Of a stretch of 48,940 nucleotides of DNA, positions 26,501-33,625 are shown in pieces. Origin of the DNA: a virus; IMG/VR virus record IMGVR_UViG_3300025632_000022, positions 1 to 48,940 of that record; one strand, 5' to 3'. The notes under the pieces were generated by a model. That model had not been told where the DNA came from, made no database searches, and saw only the letters and a list, made by a program, of their open reading frames with translations. Position 1 is the first letter of the stretch; every line of letters begins with the position of its first letter. Both the position numbers and the translations under genes were made by a program.

Positions 26501-27767
26501 CCGCATTAAGTATGTTTGCTGTGGTTTCAGATTGTGCAGCTTTTACTGTACCTCTTGCAGCAGTTTTCAATACAGATCCTGCAGTAGAGGGGGTAGCCAA
26601 TGCGCCTGCAGTACCAATACCACCAATCAACCCCTCAACAGCAGCAGAACCAACCCCTTCAAGTAAACTTTGGTTTTTATCAGCATTACGCTGTAGGGCT
26701 ACATTTGAGGCAAAAGTACCACCTGCACCTTGAAGAGTCTCTTCAACTCCCTCGGCAGCAATACCAGTAATCTTTTGTCCAGCGCCTTTACCTTTAAAAA
26801 ATTTCAATGGATTTGCTTCAAGTTTACCAGCAACCTTACCAAAAGCGACAGCAGCAGGCAGGGTTAATGCTAAAGCTTCATTACCTCCTAATACAGCTGT
26901 GCGTTTACGAGCAGCGTCAGGAGTTAATCCTTGATCAATTAGATCACGATAGATCTGAGATCCCTCTAATAGATCTGCATGTGGGATCTGTAGAATAGTC
27001 ATGGCAGTATCACGATGCACAGATAAAGCTTCTGTCGTACCAATTGATAGGGCAGTAGCCAGATCTGAAGATTCTTTGGCAAGAGCAGCTGACTCTTTTC
27101 CGATGATACCAGCAGAACCTGTAGCATTACGTACTGCAATCTTGGAAGCCACACCAACTAACTTACTAGAGAAACCAATTGAACCGATACCAGAAGCAAT
27201 GATATCTAGTGCAGATGTAGGATTATCAGCTACACGACCACCAGCATCTAAAGCAGATCGACCAACAGATTTCAGGTTAGCTAGGAAGCTATTAGATCCT
27301 TCAGCTAAATCTTTATCCAGTTGGATTTTATTATCTTCTTCGTCCAATGAGGACTGTAAACCCACCAGTTGTTGTTGATCTTTATTTTCTTGAGATTGTA
27401 GGGCCAAAGTAGCAGCAGTTGCCTGTTGTGTATTCTGTTGAATACCTCTGGCTGCATTATTGAAGGCAGACCCATCTAAACCAACACCATCAGCAGCACT
27501 ACCTATAGCAAGAAATGGGAGGGATACAACATCACCCACAGCACCAAGGAATGCAGCCGTTGCACCAGAGGCAACGTCACCAGTTATTTGTAGAGCATCA
27601 CGATTAGAACTGTCAGCACGAACGAGGTCTTGACGCTCTTGGGCATCAATCAATTTCAGCTTGTTATCGCTACTTAGGACAATGGTCTCACCTGACGAAT
27701 TTCCAGTAAATTTACCAAGAGCTATACGCTCTGCTTCGTCGTCCGTTAGAATTGGTTCGTCAGCCAT
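17535..27767 (-). CDS. N4-like virion RNA polymerase
   Basis: 3410 residues, similar to the roughly 3500 of N4 gp50. It is packaged in the virion, injected with the DNA, and transcribes early genes from hairpin promoters. Seen: T-K-V-G-R1502 (TxxGR), motif A L-D1632-G-K-T-D-G, motif B R1741-N-S-S-K1745 ... Y1753-G, and motif C V-F-D1993-G-I-D. Spacing R-D-R-D is 130/109/252, near N4's 135/107/285. Flanks: an N-terminal part with Ala/Gly-rich helices (about 50-420), a zincin-like H1008-E-L-M-H1012 with L-F-A-E-L downstream, and a C-terminal region with F-V-N-F-S-A-P-S-G-R and R-D-N-P-V-R-A-L typical of N4-like homologues. The ribosome-binding site GAGGA lies in the arm of a large hairpin. Last gene of the late operon. 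Confidence 0.96.
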   Translation of the reverse strand: MADEPILTDDEAERIALGKFTGNSSGETIVLSSDNKLKLIDAQERQDLVRADSSNRDALQITGDVASGATAAFLGAVGDVVSLPFLAIGSAADGVGLDGSAFNNAARGIQQNTQQATAATLALQSQENKDQQQLVGLQSSLDEEDNKIQLDKDLAEGSNSFLANLKSVGRSALDAGGRVADNPTSALDIIASGIGSIGFSSKLVGVASKIAVRNATGSAGIIGKESAALAKESSDLATALSIGTTEALSVHRDTAMTILQIPHADLLEGSQIYRDLIDQGLTPDAARKRTAVLGGNEALALTLPAAVAFGKVAGKLEANPLKFFKGKGAGQKITGIAAEGVEETLQGAGGTFASNVALQRNADKNQSLLEGVGSAAVEGLIGGIGTAGALATPSTAGSVLKTAARGTVKAAQSETTANILNAAGTGAKATGKAVTKVTAPVVKPVAQALAPVAEAVGDKVQDVIERPNEKIVGVVNQAVNQTQVLANTYIADKKATPEAVSIIAEKTEKILVSPGFTESVTPNGTTLSNIQGILAGVKSTKIRKLADSDLLFANTQINELQRSVKGLPADVRTEVQKVLASTQLRAITKRAGEIDQNKLDVSKIQINEQVIADTLALAEINPAAVHPELLKKIFTSGGASKIPKKSRTLLQTAGKISEAVNKHVGGTVEVAEDGTVSITPGLNPGNKVSRSILLGGFKDVKGNKLRSVNDFVSDITKGARDEFGTFPSTEKGSEGILIRASDVAHSFGLFTTHLTNKVDALNRSAQAGNGVAGLPMKFESIVGGTKLVPAGHPKGSKAITLHPGREGSVNLAQDVFKDATVAAEVHNLLVDQFPDLFPNGKIEVPTLIVKKQEISDVSSQKEETQKIADTTAVEEESKASVAQQSEAEVDSETSPEVVNTLPTQPKTKAKFNDLTPDGRIKSINGWNKDVQHKPLNVEDTKTITDVLSPVLKQMGLPDVVKGFAELVTEDPDHIGHAYWGEGVISLKPEVIANIKAGKLGRGKHILFHELMHLIDGNAVETPGRTLSMDQLGFDPLKGELYKEIKDLTKVNKRTEEYFSYALGFRKSDTLFSELFAELGAAMLLDEDKASAQFPKGIAYVKQVITKAGGSEAPSQRQDPVRQDDTVQTPLNKRDYSKLDSRFSATHKVLDTNIPWTDADSLLNQVDPEQTVYHNFITEHLSAIVDGVQTRLSTVPFGKVGGETVYEHILSDKDSVEFRNKKALMFVNTETGLYDPTLLGLAATTVLDWMTTTTPGDPSRMDETLENLGLSIHDVTPENYRDIATGVPPNRAVTQMTNMVIKAWNMKIDKTNSMVDVRAVEGLIKEILLVASEETDLIRLSTIKINLGDGKNTAVTINIDGLKKYQDDIGIIGRGAIQKAIAPELDIMPSFDKKIEHVDTTQERSDVPLGQQEQTALKNMQDTPHKLATNMSSFTTALGYDFIKERLGYIDMDSFAGNDTLRLSVDGLNTSIRNNWDNAQAVIAGMSEGGSVYYGVGVTKVGRHQQKGINPQSNKILRALVTPTNDVLDMTSTEHQRAFWLTVAQASGINKVENENHDSILASIQGDFAVKYGDSISEAVKHLNGETMNLDVMAKEMGNGMDMQQMSAILAVASLKVAPDITKFETSLSFELDGKTDGPANLMANFGQGLLTTLDHDNFQRVGFFLGVKNRTLNHLFSKLGFKDLYDVTSLDAEQTMFAKIASSDTKNKEKLYALARLTVKFGDFASDSEEDFRKNKFHLTRNSSKNPMTKTVYGSGIAGVGKGLAHDMMIEIYSKLASSQDGVTFAEFLGYPGVNEDIELLFGQKLPDPLDPATFTFSKPAIKQFEELVIEETGSLLSNSAKKVIGSEITNVNNHLVFMTSVQANFLDTLFTERLDKMVKDQIAEGKIKSRQDLAQSDYDALVEELRVYAPLFSNGSQTLAVGGFESSQIGDNSAALSATLDGKLRQSPSLQRPAESKVKIIPYISIGRGDAMMMNEIYSADDSPQNTLSVFDGIDMRISDVQNYSDRINTAVLKNWDSDILISIVEDFESFLRHADAGTNKKLLTKAYSDASIKANKNPDNTLTSKNSRELLQQLQGFQRKNKARKDVFKQIPLSVDHMGGSGTSISRGDNTEMDRDAINELIQDNLDAGALPKEASPLEEIIQDSTTEHIDAHYAGEHNPNVARLEALKNEFLGLDFTNDGVEIAQTAVLAKDDIKGLNTPTEQMNAFLLWSLTNEKLVAVLKTTRTSVLAKLSRKVKALMARIMGGNLKQDIYSNVAANVKLLDKAIKAEPTPSTIAVTQEAEITVPVVETPTTDTVEIEIEAGTGGSNDNTNDNGELTPEAHDYSNFWIDLIKERLAALDFGDNREERIDQLDRYKNAAALAVRDLTMGGFSPNEYEQQTFRAIHMVIAMETRLDPQTSVALNNLFSYVTDNLKPEMFGSGRIGQERFSTVMSLMGDTENDEGMSDAIAVFFALSQSSKGFRAALDKLPRPPGNDASTLSKFVTQTTAVLMRKAVGTIDIHSDSAVGLLNVLSKNLLIEEGNKEFSILRPLMGSVDLADKATSGLLKKAAEITDEFHARKTRDENSTVLTKRLTGAVAFATSFLDAKRGDIAAETTKNMVHAGISLDSLVPIQEFVNELVGSTEINQASLKLLDGVNKDVSQVRQAFRIDLPAILTEDFNTAPTAAQWKLMYKAFGKNDFASVYDKANPGESIRLITSDAARGRAIAAAEALIDVGNSASIAGDIKDKSLQLAKFMTDQGAGHQLITNAYAINKLTGNFTEADTAVIDRLVTLYAIEELTGEERSEIHDIYANNKTGVRGMMVYMQALNLEEDLKEVTEAIRLNGYKGYIPDHPKEGVIVQIANDSDEDTMIRKGFVKLGAFQAEDDAGFVNRSYYVSSTKQGGAYSQGVIQTVQDTFRGVSISSGLSSGNHTSGVISGAGVDSITRALNASQTVTDPKEVLLPRYGDDGAVVHYERVINPDILETYAQPEQNLSKMIGSWAGRQVEEKFAQEYNRKMIDESKRIYDEREPSHANLYVDISDPELTDAIYRDSWAAIPPETKKYIRSVYGDEGGFFVRKDMINLSLGFREPSITDVWTGKTRLPDTVQTAVKFVAELTMGKDGRRYLVNTEKVTQDTISYVKDAIIVRSLIVPYMNTQANVFQLNTRGVPMKTTMRGYRNKYVEIEKYNLNRTKLIALDVDLKRASASGEISRLKRQIKAVEAENARMSIAPVVDAGAYKNISEGITELDVDITSGNIVQLVDGLIEKLPSNLAKSVIKNGVLSKETTIYKIANRAVQYGDFIAKSIYYDHLLSQGVGAEDALTKMNEEFVNFSAPSGRARNYLESLGATWFLSFKIRIAKISLGIMRDNPVRALITANTVGDLGSPVNDNLFSVIGQDRIDYALGWDMLFGAPDLNPWVQLMNWD

Positions 27768-27772
27768 ATAAA

Positions 27773-27819
27773 AAAATCCTCAATATCTAGGTACTGAAGT
27801 ACCTAATACTGAGGATTTT
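27773..27819 (-). terminator. terminator/attenuator hairpin that contains the virion RNAP ribosome-binding site
   Basis: On the minus strand AAAATCCTCA pairs with TGAGGATTTT (27810-27819 with 27773-27782) around an inner TAGGTACT-TC-AGTACCTA stem, with only one mismatch and one bulge between. It is followed by seven T's, the form of an intrinsic terminator. The descending arm holds GAGGA (27777-27781), nine bases before the RNAP ATG. It could therefore limit both transcription into, and translation of, the RNAP gene. Confidence 0.8.
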
Positions 27820-27841
27820 AATAATAAGCCAGAGTTAACTT

Positions 27842-29542
27842 TTACCGACTAAGACCTAATCTTTGGAATAGAGAACGTATACTGTCACCTGCATCAGTAC
27901 CCTGTTCACCTAGTCTTCGTGTAATTCCAGTTGGCGAAGCAGTTGATGCTTCGCCAATTAAACGAGCAGCTTCCGACTCTTGAGTAGGCAACAAGTTGTC
28001 AACATCAGAAGCACGAATAGGTACAGTAGAAGTGGAATTAGGAGTTGATGCATTACTTTGCCGATTTAGATCTGCAACACGTTCAGGGGTAATTATTTCA
28101 CGTAAAGCTTTCAACTCTTTTTGGTATCTTTTCTCAAGATCTTTAGGAACTTTAGCATTAGGATCTCGTTTAATCTTCTGACGTTCCTTTGCAACTTTTG
28201 TGAATGAATCCAATTGACGATTACGTTCCTTCAATTTGGTTTTATTTAGTTGTGTTTTCTCTAATGTACGATTGTACACAGATTTCTCGAAGAACCGGTT
28301 AAAGATCTCATTTGTACTATTCTGTGCAATACCATCACCAAATGCAAGGGCACCATTTTTACCAAAGAAAAACCCATCATCTTCTAATGAGGATATACGG
28401 ATAATTTCAGAAGCTTTAGCCAACGTAGTTTTGTTGTCTTCAGCTACTTTTTTAATGGCAGCTGTAATCTCATTATCTGATAGTTTACCTGCTTGAGTGC
28501 CTTGTAGGGCAGCAGCTAGATAGCCAGTAGGATCTGACTCTGCATTTTGAGCACCAATAACAGCACGACTAAATGGGCTGGCTTCTTCAACTTTAGCCAA
28601 AGCAGCGTTTGAATTATTTATGGCAGATGTAATGTCGATATCATCAACATTGGTTAAGCCAGGGTTCAGACGTTTGTATAATTCACTATCGGGGTTAGCA
28701 AAAGCATCAGCAATCTTTTGGTTCTCAGCAGTAATTTGTGCAGCTGTAAGTCCAGAAGTATCTCGATTTGCTATAAAATCACTAACTTGGGACTGTGTAA
28801 GTATTGCATTATCTTCAACAATACTACGAATAAACGAATTAGTACCTTCATCAATATTATGTTGATTAACTGCCCTAGCACTTGCATCCCCAGCAGTACC
28901 AGATGTAGCTAGACGAGTACCAGATTGACCAAAATTAGTACGTTGTTTTTGCGTTAGATTAGACACTGTAGTATCAAAATTATCTAAAGCAGCTTGGAAT
29001 GAAGATACACGAGGAGATCCATCCAGATTTGTAACACCATTGGCTAGATTATCTTGATGAACTGCTTCTACTAATCGTTGTCGATGTTGTGCTTGTTTTA
29101 TAGCTTCTTGTCCCTGACCAAATACAATTGCCTTACGATTATCTACAGCATCAGCACGACCACTGGCAGCCAATGTAGAGGCAGCAGAAGCTCTTGCGTT
29201 ACTAGCTTGAGCACCTGTCAAATCTATTGTTGCGCGATCTTGCTCAAAACCAAGAACTGTACCACGAAGCTCTGCAATACGTTTAGTCATGCCTGCAGAC
29301 AGGTTCTTACCATCAAATGAACCAGCATCAAGGAAACCTGCTAGATCCTCTTCAGAGCCTAACTGAGCGATCTCACCTGCCAATGCGATATCATTCTTTT
29401 CCTTCTGACCTGTATCCAGATCTTTAAGGATTGAAGTAGCAGTGTTGAAGCCTCTATCTAGTGTTTTTGCTGACTCAATAGCAAGATCATTACTCGCAGA
29501 GAAGTTTGGTGCAGCAATCTGTTTTACTTGTAATTGGGCCAT
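27842..29542 (-). CDS. virion protein, N4 gp51-like by position
   Basis: 566 residues, immediately upstream of the RNAP gene. It is soluble, Ala/Asn/Gln-rich and mostly helical, with a basic coiled-coil-like part near residues 415-490 (K-T-K-L-K-E-R-N-R-Q-L, K-E-R-Q-K-I-K-R-D). No enzyme motif is seen. N4 gp51 is an internal virion protein encoded next to gp50, and this gene matches in place and general character. It could be ejected with the polymerase. Good ribosome-binding site (AAGGAA) before ATG 29542. Confidence 0.7.
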   Translation of the reverse strand: MAQLQVKQIAAPNFSASNDLAIESAKTLDRGFNTATSILKDLDTGQKEKNDIALAGEIAQLGSEEDLAGFLDAGSFDGKNLSAGMTKRIAELRGTVLGFEQDRATIDLTGAQASNARASAASTLAASGRADAVDNRKAIVFGQGQEAIKQAQHRQRLVEAVHQDNLANGVTNLDGSPRVSSFQAALDNFDTTVSNLTQKQRTNFGQSGTRLATSGTAGDASARAVNQHNIDEGTNSFIRSIVEDNAILTQSQVSDFIANRDTSGLTAAQITAENQKIADAFANPDSELYKRLNPGLTNVDDIDITSAINNSNAALAKVEEASPFSRAVIGAQNAESDPTGYLAAALQGTQAGKLSDNEITAAIKKVAEDNKTTLAKASEIIRISSLEDDGFFFGKNGALAFGDGIAQNSTNEIFNRFFEKSVYNRTLEKTQLNKTKLKERNRQLDSFTKVAKERQKIKRDPNAKVPKDLEKRYQKELKALREIITPERVADLNRQSNASTPNSTSTVPIRASDVDNLLPTQESEAARLIGEASTASPTGITRRLGEQGTDAGDSIRSLFQRLGLSR

Positions 29543-29553
29543 AGGGCTATTCC

Positions 29554-29973
29554 TTATATGCTACGCAGTTTAATATCTTCTGATGCAGATTCACGAGTAT
29601 TACCCATAGCTGTTGCACGAGATTCTAGTTTGTCTGCCAAAGACCCATTAAAAGCTTGACGTTCATTGAATAGATTGGTCTCAAAAGCACGAGACTGTAA
29701 GTTAAACTGATCTTGGGCCAACTTACTCTGCTTAAATGAGCTAATGATTGAACCAATGGATTGTACAGCACCGAAGGCTGCACCAATACCTTTGAAGTTT
29801 AGGGAGTTATCTTTATTCTTAAAAATCCCTGTTAGTCCAGCCATAGGCCCACCACCTTCTAGGAAGTTTGGATTAACATCCCCATTTGGGGTAAGAGGGC
29901 TATTAACTTTCGATTGTGAATAGTCACGTATAGCCAATTGTCTTGTATTATCTTGTTCATTTAAAATACTCAT
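29554..29973 (-). CDS. small virion protein, N4 gp52-like by position
   Basis: 139 residues. Contains a glycine/alanine amphipathic stretch (residues about 45-80: F-K-G-I-G-A-A-F-G-A-V-Q-S-I-G) followed by a helical region rich in Q, N and F. In N4, gp52 is a small structural protein found together with gp50 and gp51. The gene sits between the gp51 and gp53 counterparts with an AGGAG ribosome-binding site. Assignment is by synteny. Confidence 0.65.
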   Translation of the reverse strand: MSILNEQDNTRQLAIRDYSQSKVNSPLTPNGDVNPNFLEGGGPMAGLTGIFKNKDNSLNFKGIGAAFGAVQSIGSIISSFKQSKLAQDQFNLQSRAFETNLFNERQAFNGSLADKLESRATAMGNTRESASEDIKLRSI

Positions 29974-30039
29974 GGTTCTAAACTCCTAGTGTTGATTTCA
30001 CCTGTAGTACGAAAAAGTAAAAAAGACAATTCATATTAT

Positions 30040-32166
30040 CTATACCAAATCAGGTAGTGTTAGGTTTAATGATGCAAAATCTCGGATCATGTTATGATCT
30101 ATTTGTGCTATGTCAGTCCCAGTCAGCAATGTACGTTGTAAAAATACGCTAGGGGTTTCTGGCGTAAACGCAGAAGCTGAACCAATATTACTATTAGCTG
30201 AGTCTGTTAAATATAGCGTAGCGTAAAAACTGTTACCACCTAAACCCAGTTCTTCGGTAAGCTCTTCAATACGTGCAACCTGTTCCTCATAATTTTCTCT
30301 AGTTATATCTAGTTGGGCCATAAGTTCACTGGCCTCATCTTGTACAAAATTTGAATATGAAGAACTTAGAGAGTTTGTCATCTTTAAAAGGTTTTCAGCT
30401 CTTAACATACTCCCCCAATCAATTCCTTTAAATCCCCCAGCAGAGAAATCAGCACTCGTCACTATAGTGCCAACAATTGCAGCTACAATCATGCCCAACT
30501 CATCACCAAATATATCTACTGCTGCTTTAGTTATAATGTTAGCAACCACTAAACCGGCTACAGCATTTACTGCAGCACCTACTACCAGAGCAGCAGTACC
30601 AGAAAGACCAAGTGTCGCACCAATTGCTAAGTTTGACCCCAGAATACCTCCACCAGCTAAGGATAATCCCCCAGTGTAGAAAGCAACAATTACAGAGATT
30701 ATTGTTAAAACAATCGCAAAAGCACCCCGTTCATACCACTTTTGTTTAACTACAATATAGGAATTAATTATTAAAAGACTGTTACTACCTACTAAGTTAG
30801 CCGAGTCTTTTACAGAAAGTTTTCTTAGAACTTTATCCGTCAAAGGTAAGACTAAACCAGAAGGATCAGAATCTACTAGGGCATCTGTTAAAGCAATAAC
30901 AATGTTCTCATTGCCATAAATGTGATTGGTGTAATTAAACCCAATTACGTGGAGTATGTCCTGTTCTGTTGCTGTTTTTTGGTGAGTAATCTTAACCCTA
31001 CCAGTCTCGTTTAAATTGAGATAATCGAAGGGGTCAGTCAAAACCTCTACTGTAGTGTCTCCTACTTTTCCTGAAATAGTCACAGATTCTTTTATTATTG
31101 TAGTCCAAACATAGTCTGTGTGTACTGTAGTAAAGTTAGGTAAACTCTCGTATGAGTTGAAGTTGAGTTTAGTGAATGGGACTTCTTTAGGTGTATTCGA
31201 TATTGTCGAAGGATATGCAGCAATCCATAAGTCCCAGTAAGCTAAGGATGGGAACGTAAAGTTTGTCTTAGTATAGAGGTCAAGAAAATAGTGATATATA
31301 TATTTCTTACTTGAATGGTCTGAATCATTAACAGATATCCCATTAAGCATGTATATGTAATCCATATCTCCTATATCTGCATTAGCTTCAATTTGGTCAA
31401 GTAGCACCTCAATATCACTACCACCTGTACTTTTTTTATAGGCAGCAGTTATGCTAGGATACTCTGTAGAGAAATCAGCATGACGTATAGATTTGTTATC
31501 GACCCTTAGATTTATAATTGGGTAGTAGTCATCTTCAAATACTGCGTTGTAGCCGGCTAAATACTCAGCATAATTTGGATCTGTAATAAGTAATTCATCA
31601 TAAGTTACGACCATTACACCACCTATATAAGTGTAGTCGCTTACATATAGAGCATCTAAATCATAACTATCAGTGTTGTAGTATGAGATAGTTGGGCCAC
31701 CATCATATGTATTTATACCTGAACTTGTTCTACCAGGTATACCGGGCCAATAGTAATTCATTGACCAGTAAGCTTTAAATGCTGCATCAGAAACACCTGA
31801 ATACAGTTCAGCAGTAAACAAAAAAGGATTAAACTTCCCTACAGTTTTATTTGTACCTTCTGGTCTGTACACAATATCAGTAGCGTGATCCACAATAAGT
31901 AAGGGATTAATATCCTCCCTAAAAAGGTATATATTATCAATATACATCTGCCCCTCTAGGTAATTGGTTTTTGCCCAAGTATAGTAATTTTTTTGAGTAG
32001 TTGAGGGATTTTTCTGCCGAAATGTTGTGACAAATGAAGCAAGATCATGCCCATTTGTCACTGCATTTTGTAACCCTACTTTATATATATCAGGTGCAGT
32101 TTCACCTGCTAAGTTATAAACAGTAGATGCAACATACGTGGTGTATTTGCTACTAAAAATTCCCAT
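30040..32166 (-). CDS. large virion protein with C-terminal membrane-like region, N4 gp53-like by position
   Basis: 708 residues. The N-terminus (M-G-I-F-S-S-K-Y-T-T-Y-V-A-S-T-V-Y) is a recurring start in phage virion proteins. Residues 1-450 are Tyr/Asp-rich and beta-prone. Residues about 475-585 form a long Gly/Ala/Val hydrophobic block with several potential membrane helices, and about 590-640 a coiled coil (Q-V-A-R-I-E-E-L-T-E-E-L). Such a mix suits an ejected or channel-forming protein that helps DNA and RNAP cross the envelope, which is inference. AAAGGTG precedes the ATG. Very AT-rich compared with its neighbours. Confidence 0.65.
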   Translation of the reverse strand: MGIFSSKYTTYVASTVYNLAGETAPDIYKVGLQNAVTNGHDLASFVTTFRQKNPSTTQKNYYTWAKTNYLEGQMYIDNIYLFREDINPLLIVDHATDIVYRPEGTNKTVGKFNPFLFTAELYSGVSDAAFKAYWSMNYYWPGIPGRTSSGINTYDGGPTISYYNTDSYDLDALYVSDYTYIGGVMVVTYDELLITDPNYAEYLAGYNAVFEDDYYPIINLRVDNKSIRHADFSTEYPSITAAYKKSTGGSDIEVLLDQIEANADIGDMDYIYMLNGISVNDSDHSSKKYIYHYFLDLYTKTNFTFPSLAYWDLWIAAYPSTISNTPKEVPFTKLNFNSYESLPNFTTVHTDYVWTTIIKESVTISGKVGDTTVEVLTDPFDYLNLNETGRVKITHQKTATEQDILHVIGFNYTNHIYGNENIVIALTDALVDSDPSGLVLPLTDKVLRKLSVKDSANLVGSNSLLIINSYIVVKQKWYERGAFAIVLTIISVIVAFYTGGLSLAGGGILGSNLAIGATLGLSGTAALVVGAAVNAVAGLVVANIITKAAVDIFGDELGMIVAAIVGTIVTSADFSAGGFKGIDWGSMLRAENLLKMTNSLSSSYSNFVQDEASELMAQLDITRENYEEQVARIEELTEELGLGGNSFYATLYLTDSANSNIGSASAFTPETPSVFLQRTLLTGTDIAQIDHNMIRDFASLNLTLPDLV

Positions 32167-32186
32167 AGAAAGTCACCTTTTTGGTA

Positions 32187-33599
32187 TTATATATTAACAG
32201 TTCCTAGGTCATTGTTAACACGGATCTTGGCCATTACTTTATCTACAGTGGTGTTATTTAGTTCGACTGGAATGGTTAAACCTTCATCTATGTTTTTCTG
32301 AATTATCCAACCATCTAGGAACATCTTAGCTGATTTATATTCAGCATCCCGTTGGTATGAAGTAATTTGTTGTCCATACAAGTCTTTCTGTTTTCCAATA
32401 GATCCTACAACAGTAGTGGTATCTGTTCGGGTATCTAATGTCTTAGCCCGCTCACTCTCATGCTGTTCAGCTAGTACGGCGCTTTGGCGTCCAACAATCC
32501 CGGCAATATCAGTAGTACCGTCAGTACGTGTATTCATGGTTTGACCACGTTGTACTTCTGTTTGTTCTTGAACCAGGGCAACTTGTGCAGGCAGTTGGGT
32601 ATCTACTTTGTACTGTTCCTGTGCTTTCTGTATTGGAAGTAATTGAGTTAAACCATACTGGGCAACTGCATCTTCTGTAACAAGAGTTGTGGCTAAATTA
32701 AATGCAGCAGTATCTCTTTCAACTGGAAGTATGCTTGCAAGCCTATAGGCATCTAAACCAACTTGGGCAGGGAGTACTGCTGTAAGTTGATAGGCGTCCA
32801 GACCAACCTTGGCAGGTAACGCTGTGGTAAGTTCATAATTATCTAATGCCACTTTTGCAGGTAGTGAAGTAGATACTTGATAGGCATCAATTGCGATCTT
32901 TGCAGGCAGTACGTCAGATACTTGAAAATTTGTGAGTGCAACATTTGATGGCAACACTGTATTTACGTTGTAATTAATTTCGGATAATTGAGCAGGTAGT
33001 ATGTTTTCGGCACGATAAGCTTCAGCAAACGTATTAGCTTCAGTTAGAGAAATCTGACCATCTATCTGTGCCAATTGTAATTTGGTAACACTGAATTGTG
33101 CAGCGGAATTCTGCATATCAAATGTTAATTTTTGTGTTTCAACTTTAGCACGTTCAAGATCTATCTTGGATGTGACAACATTAATCTCAGCAGCACGAGC
33201 TTGCATCTGCGCTGTAATTGAGTCCCAACGGGCTTTGTCTTTGTTCAAGAGGAATTGTGTAGAATTAGCAAGAACACTTGTCATCACGTCTGTATAGACC
33301 TTGGCATATTGATCACCAGAGATACGGTTGTTCTTGAATTCACGAGCAATATGTAAATCGACTGAGGCCATCAATGTATCGAATACACCGGAGCCATCTA
33401 AATCTTTTTCTGTGAGTTGAGCTAGAGTAACTGTCTCAACTTTTTCGTAGATCTCAGAGGTTAGATCTGCAGTATATGTAAACGGAGCACCAGATAGATC
33501 CACCGTAGGAGGTACTGGAGCATTTGCTGTGAGAGAGGTGTACAAAGCATTAGCTACTGTGTCTGCTTCGCTTCCATCGTGTAAGTTAATGTGCGTCAT
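32187..33599 (-). CDS. virion protein with tandem 15-residue repeats, N4 gp54-like by position
   Basis: 470 residues. Residues about 201-350 contain ten consecutive 15-residue units of the form L-P-A-(K/Q)-V-x-L-D-A-Y-x-(L/V)-x-T-x; the middle units are near identical and the last ones diverge. A second pair of related segments follows (R-G-Q-T-M-N-T-R-T-D and R-A-K-T-L-D-T-R-T-D, about 32 residues apart). The N-terminal part is helical, with V-D-L-H-I-A-R-E-F. A fibrous or rod-like internal protein is suggested. N4 gp54 is a virion protein at the same position. Confidence 0.68.
   Translation of the reverse strand: MTHINLHDGSEADTVANALYTSLTANAPVPPTVDLSGAPFTYTADLTSEIYEKVETVTLAQLTEKDLDGSGVFDTLMASVDLHIAREFKNNRISGDQYAKVYTDVMTSVLANSTQFLLNKDKARWDSITAQMQARAAEINVVTSKIDLERAKVETQKLTFDMQNSAAQFSVTKLQLAQIDGQISLTEANTFAEAYRAENILPAQLSEINYNVNTVLPSNVALTNFQVSDVLPAKIAIDAYQVSTSLPAKVALDNYELTTALPAKVGLDAYQLTAVLPAQVGLDAYRLASILPVERDTAAFNLATTLVTEDAVAQYGLTQLLPIQKAQEQYKVDTQLPAQVALVQEQTEVQRGQTMNTRTDGTTDIAGIVGRQSAVLAEQHESERAKTLDTRTDTTTVVGSIGKQKDLYGQQITSYQRDAEYKSAKMFLDGWIIQKNIDEGLTIPVELNNTTVDKVMAKIRVNNDLGTVNI
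32550..32999 (-). repeat. ten 45-bp coding repeats
   Basis: Ten in-frame 45-bp units encoding 15-residue repeats; each unit begins with a Leu-Pro pair except the eighth (L-V). Variation is mainly at third codon positions in the central units and amino-acid level at the ends, the pattern of old duplication with selection to keep length. Such repeats can vary in number between relatives. Confidence 0.7.
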
Positions 33600-33625
33600 T
33601 GGACACCTCTCTCTTTAGTTATAAT

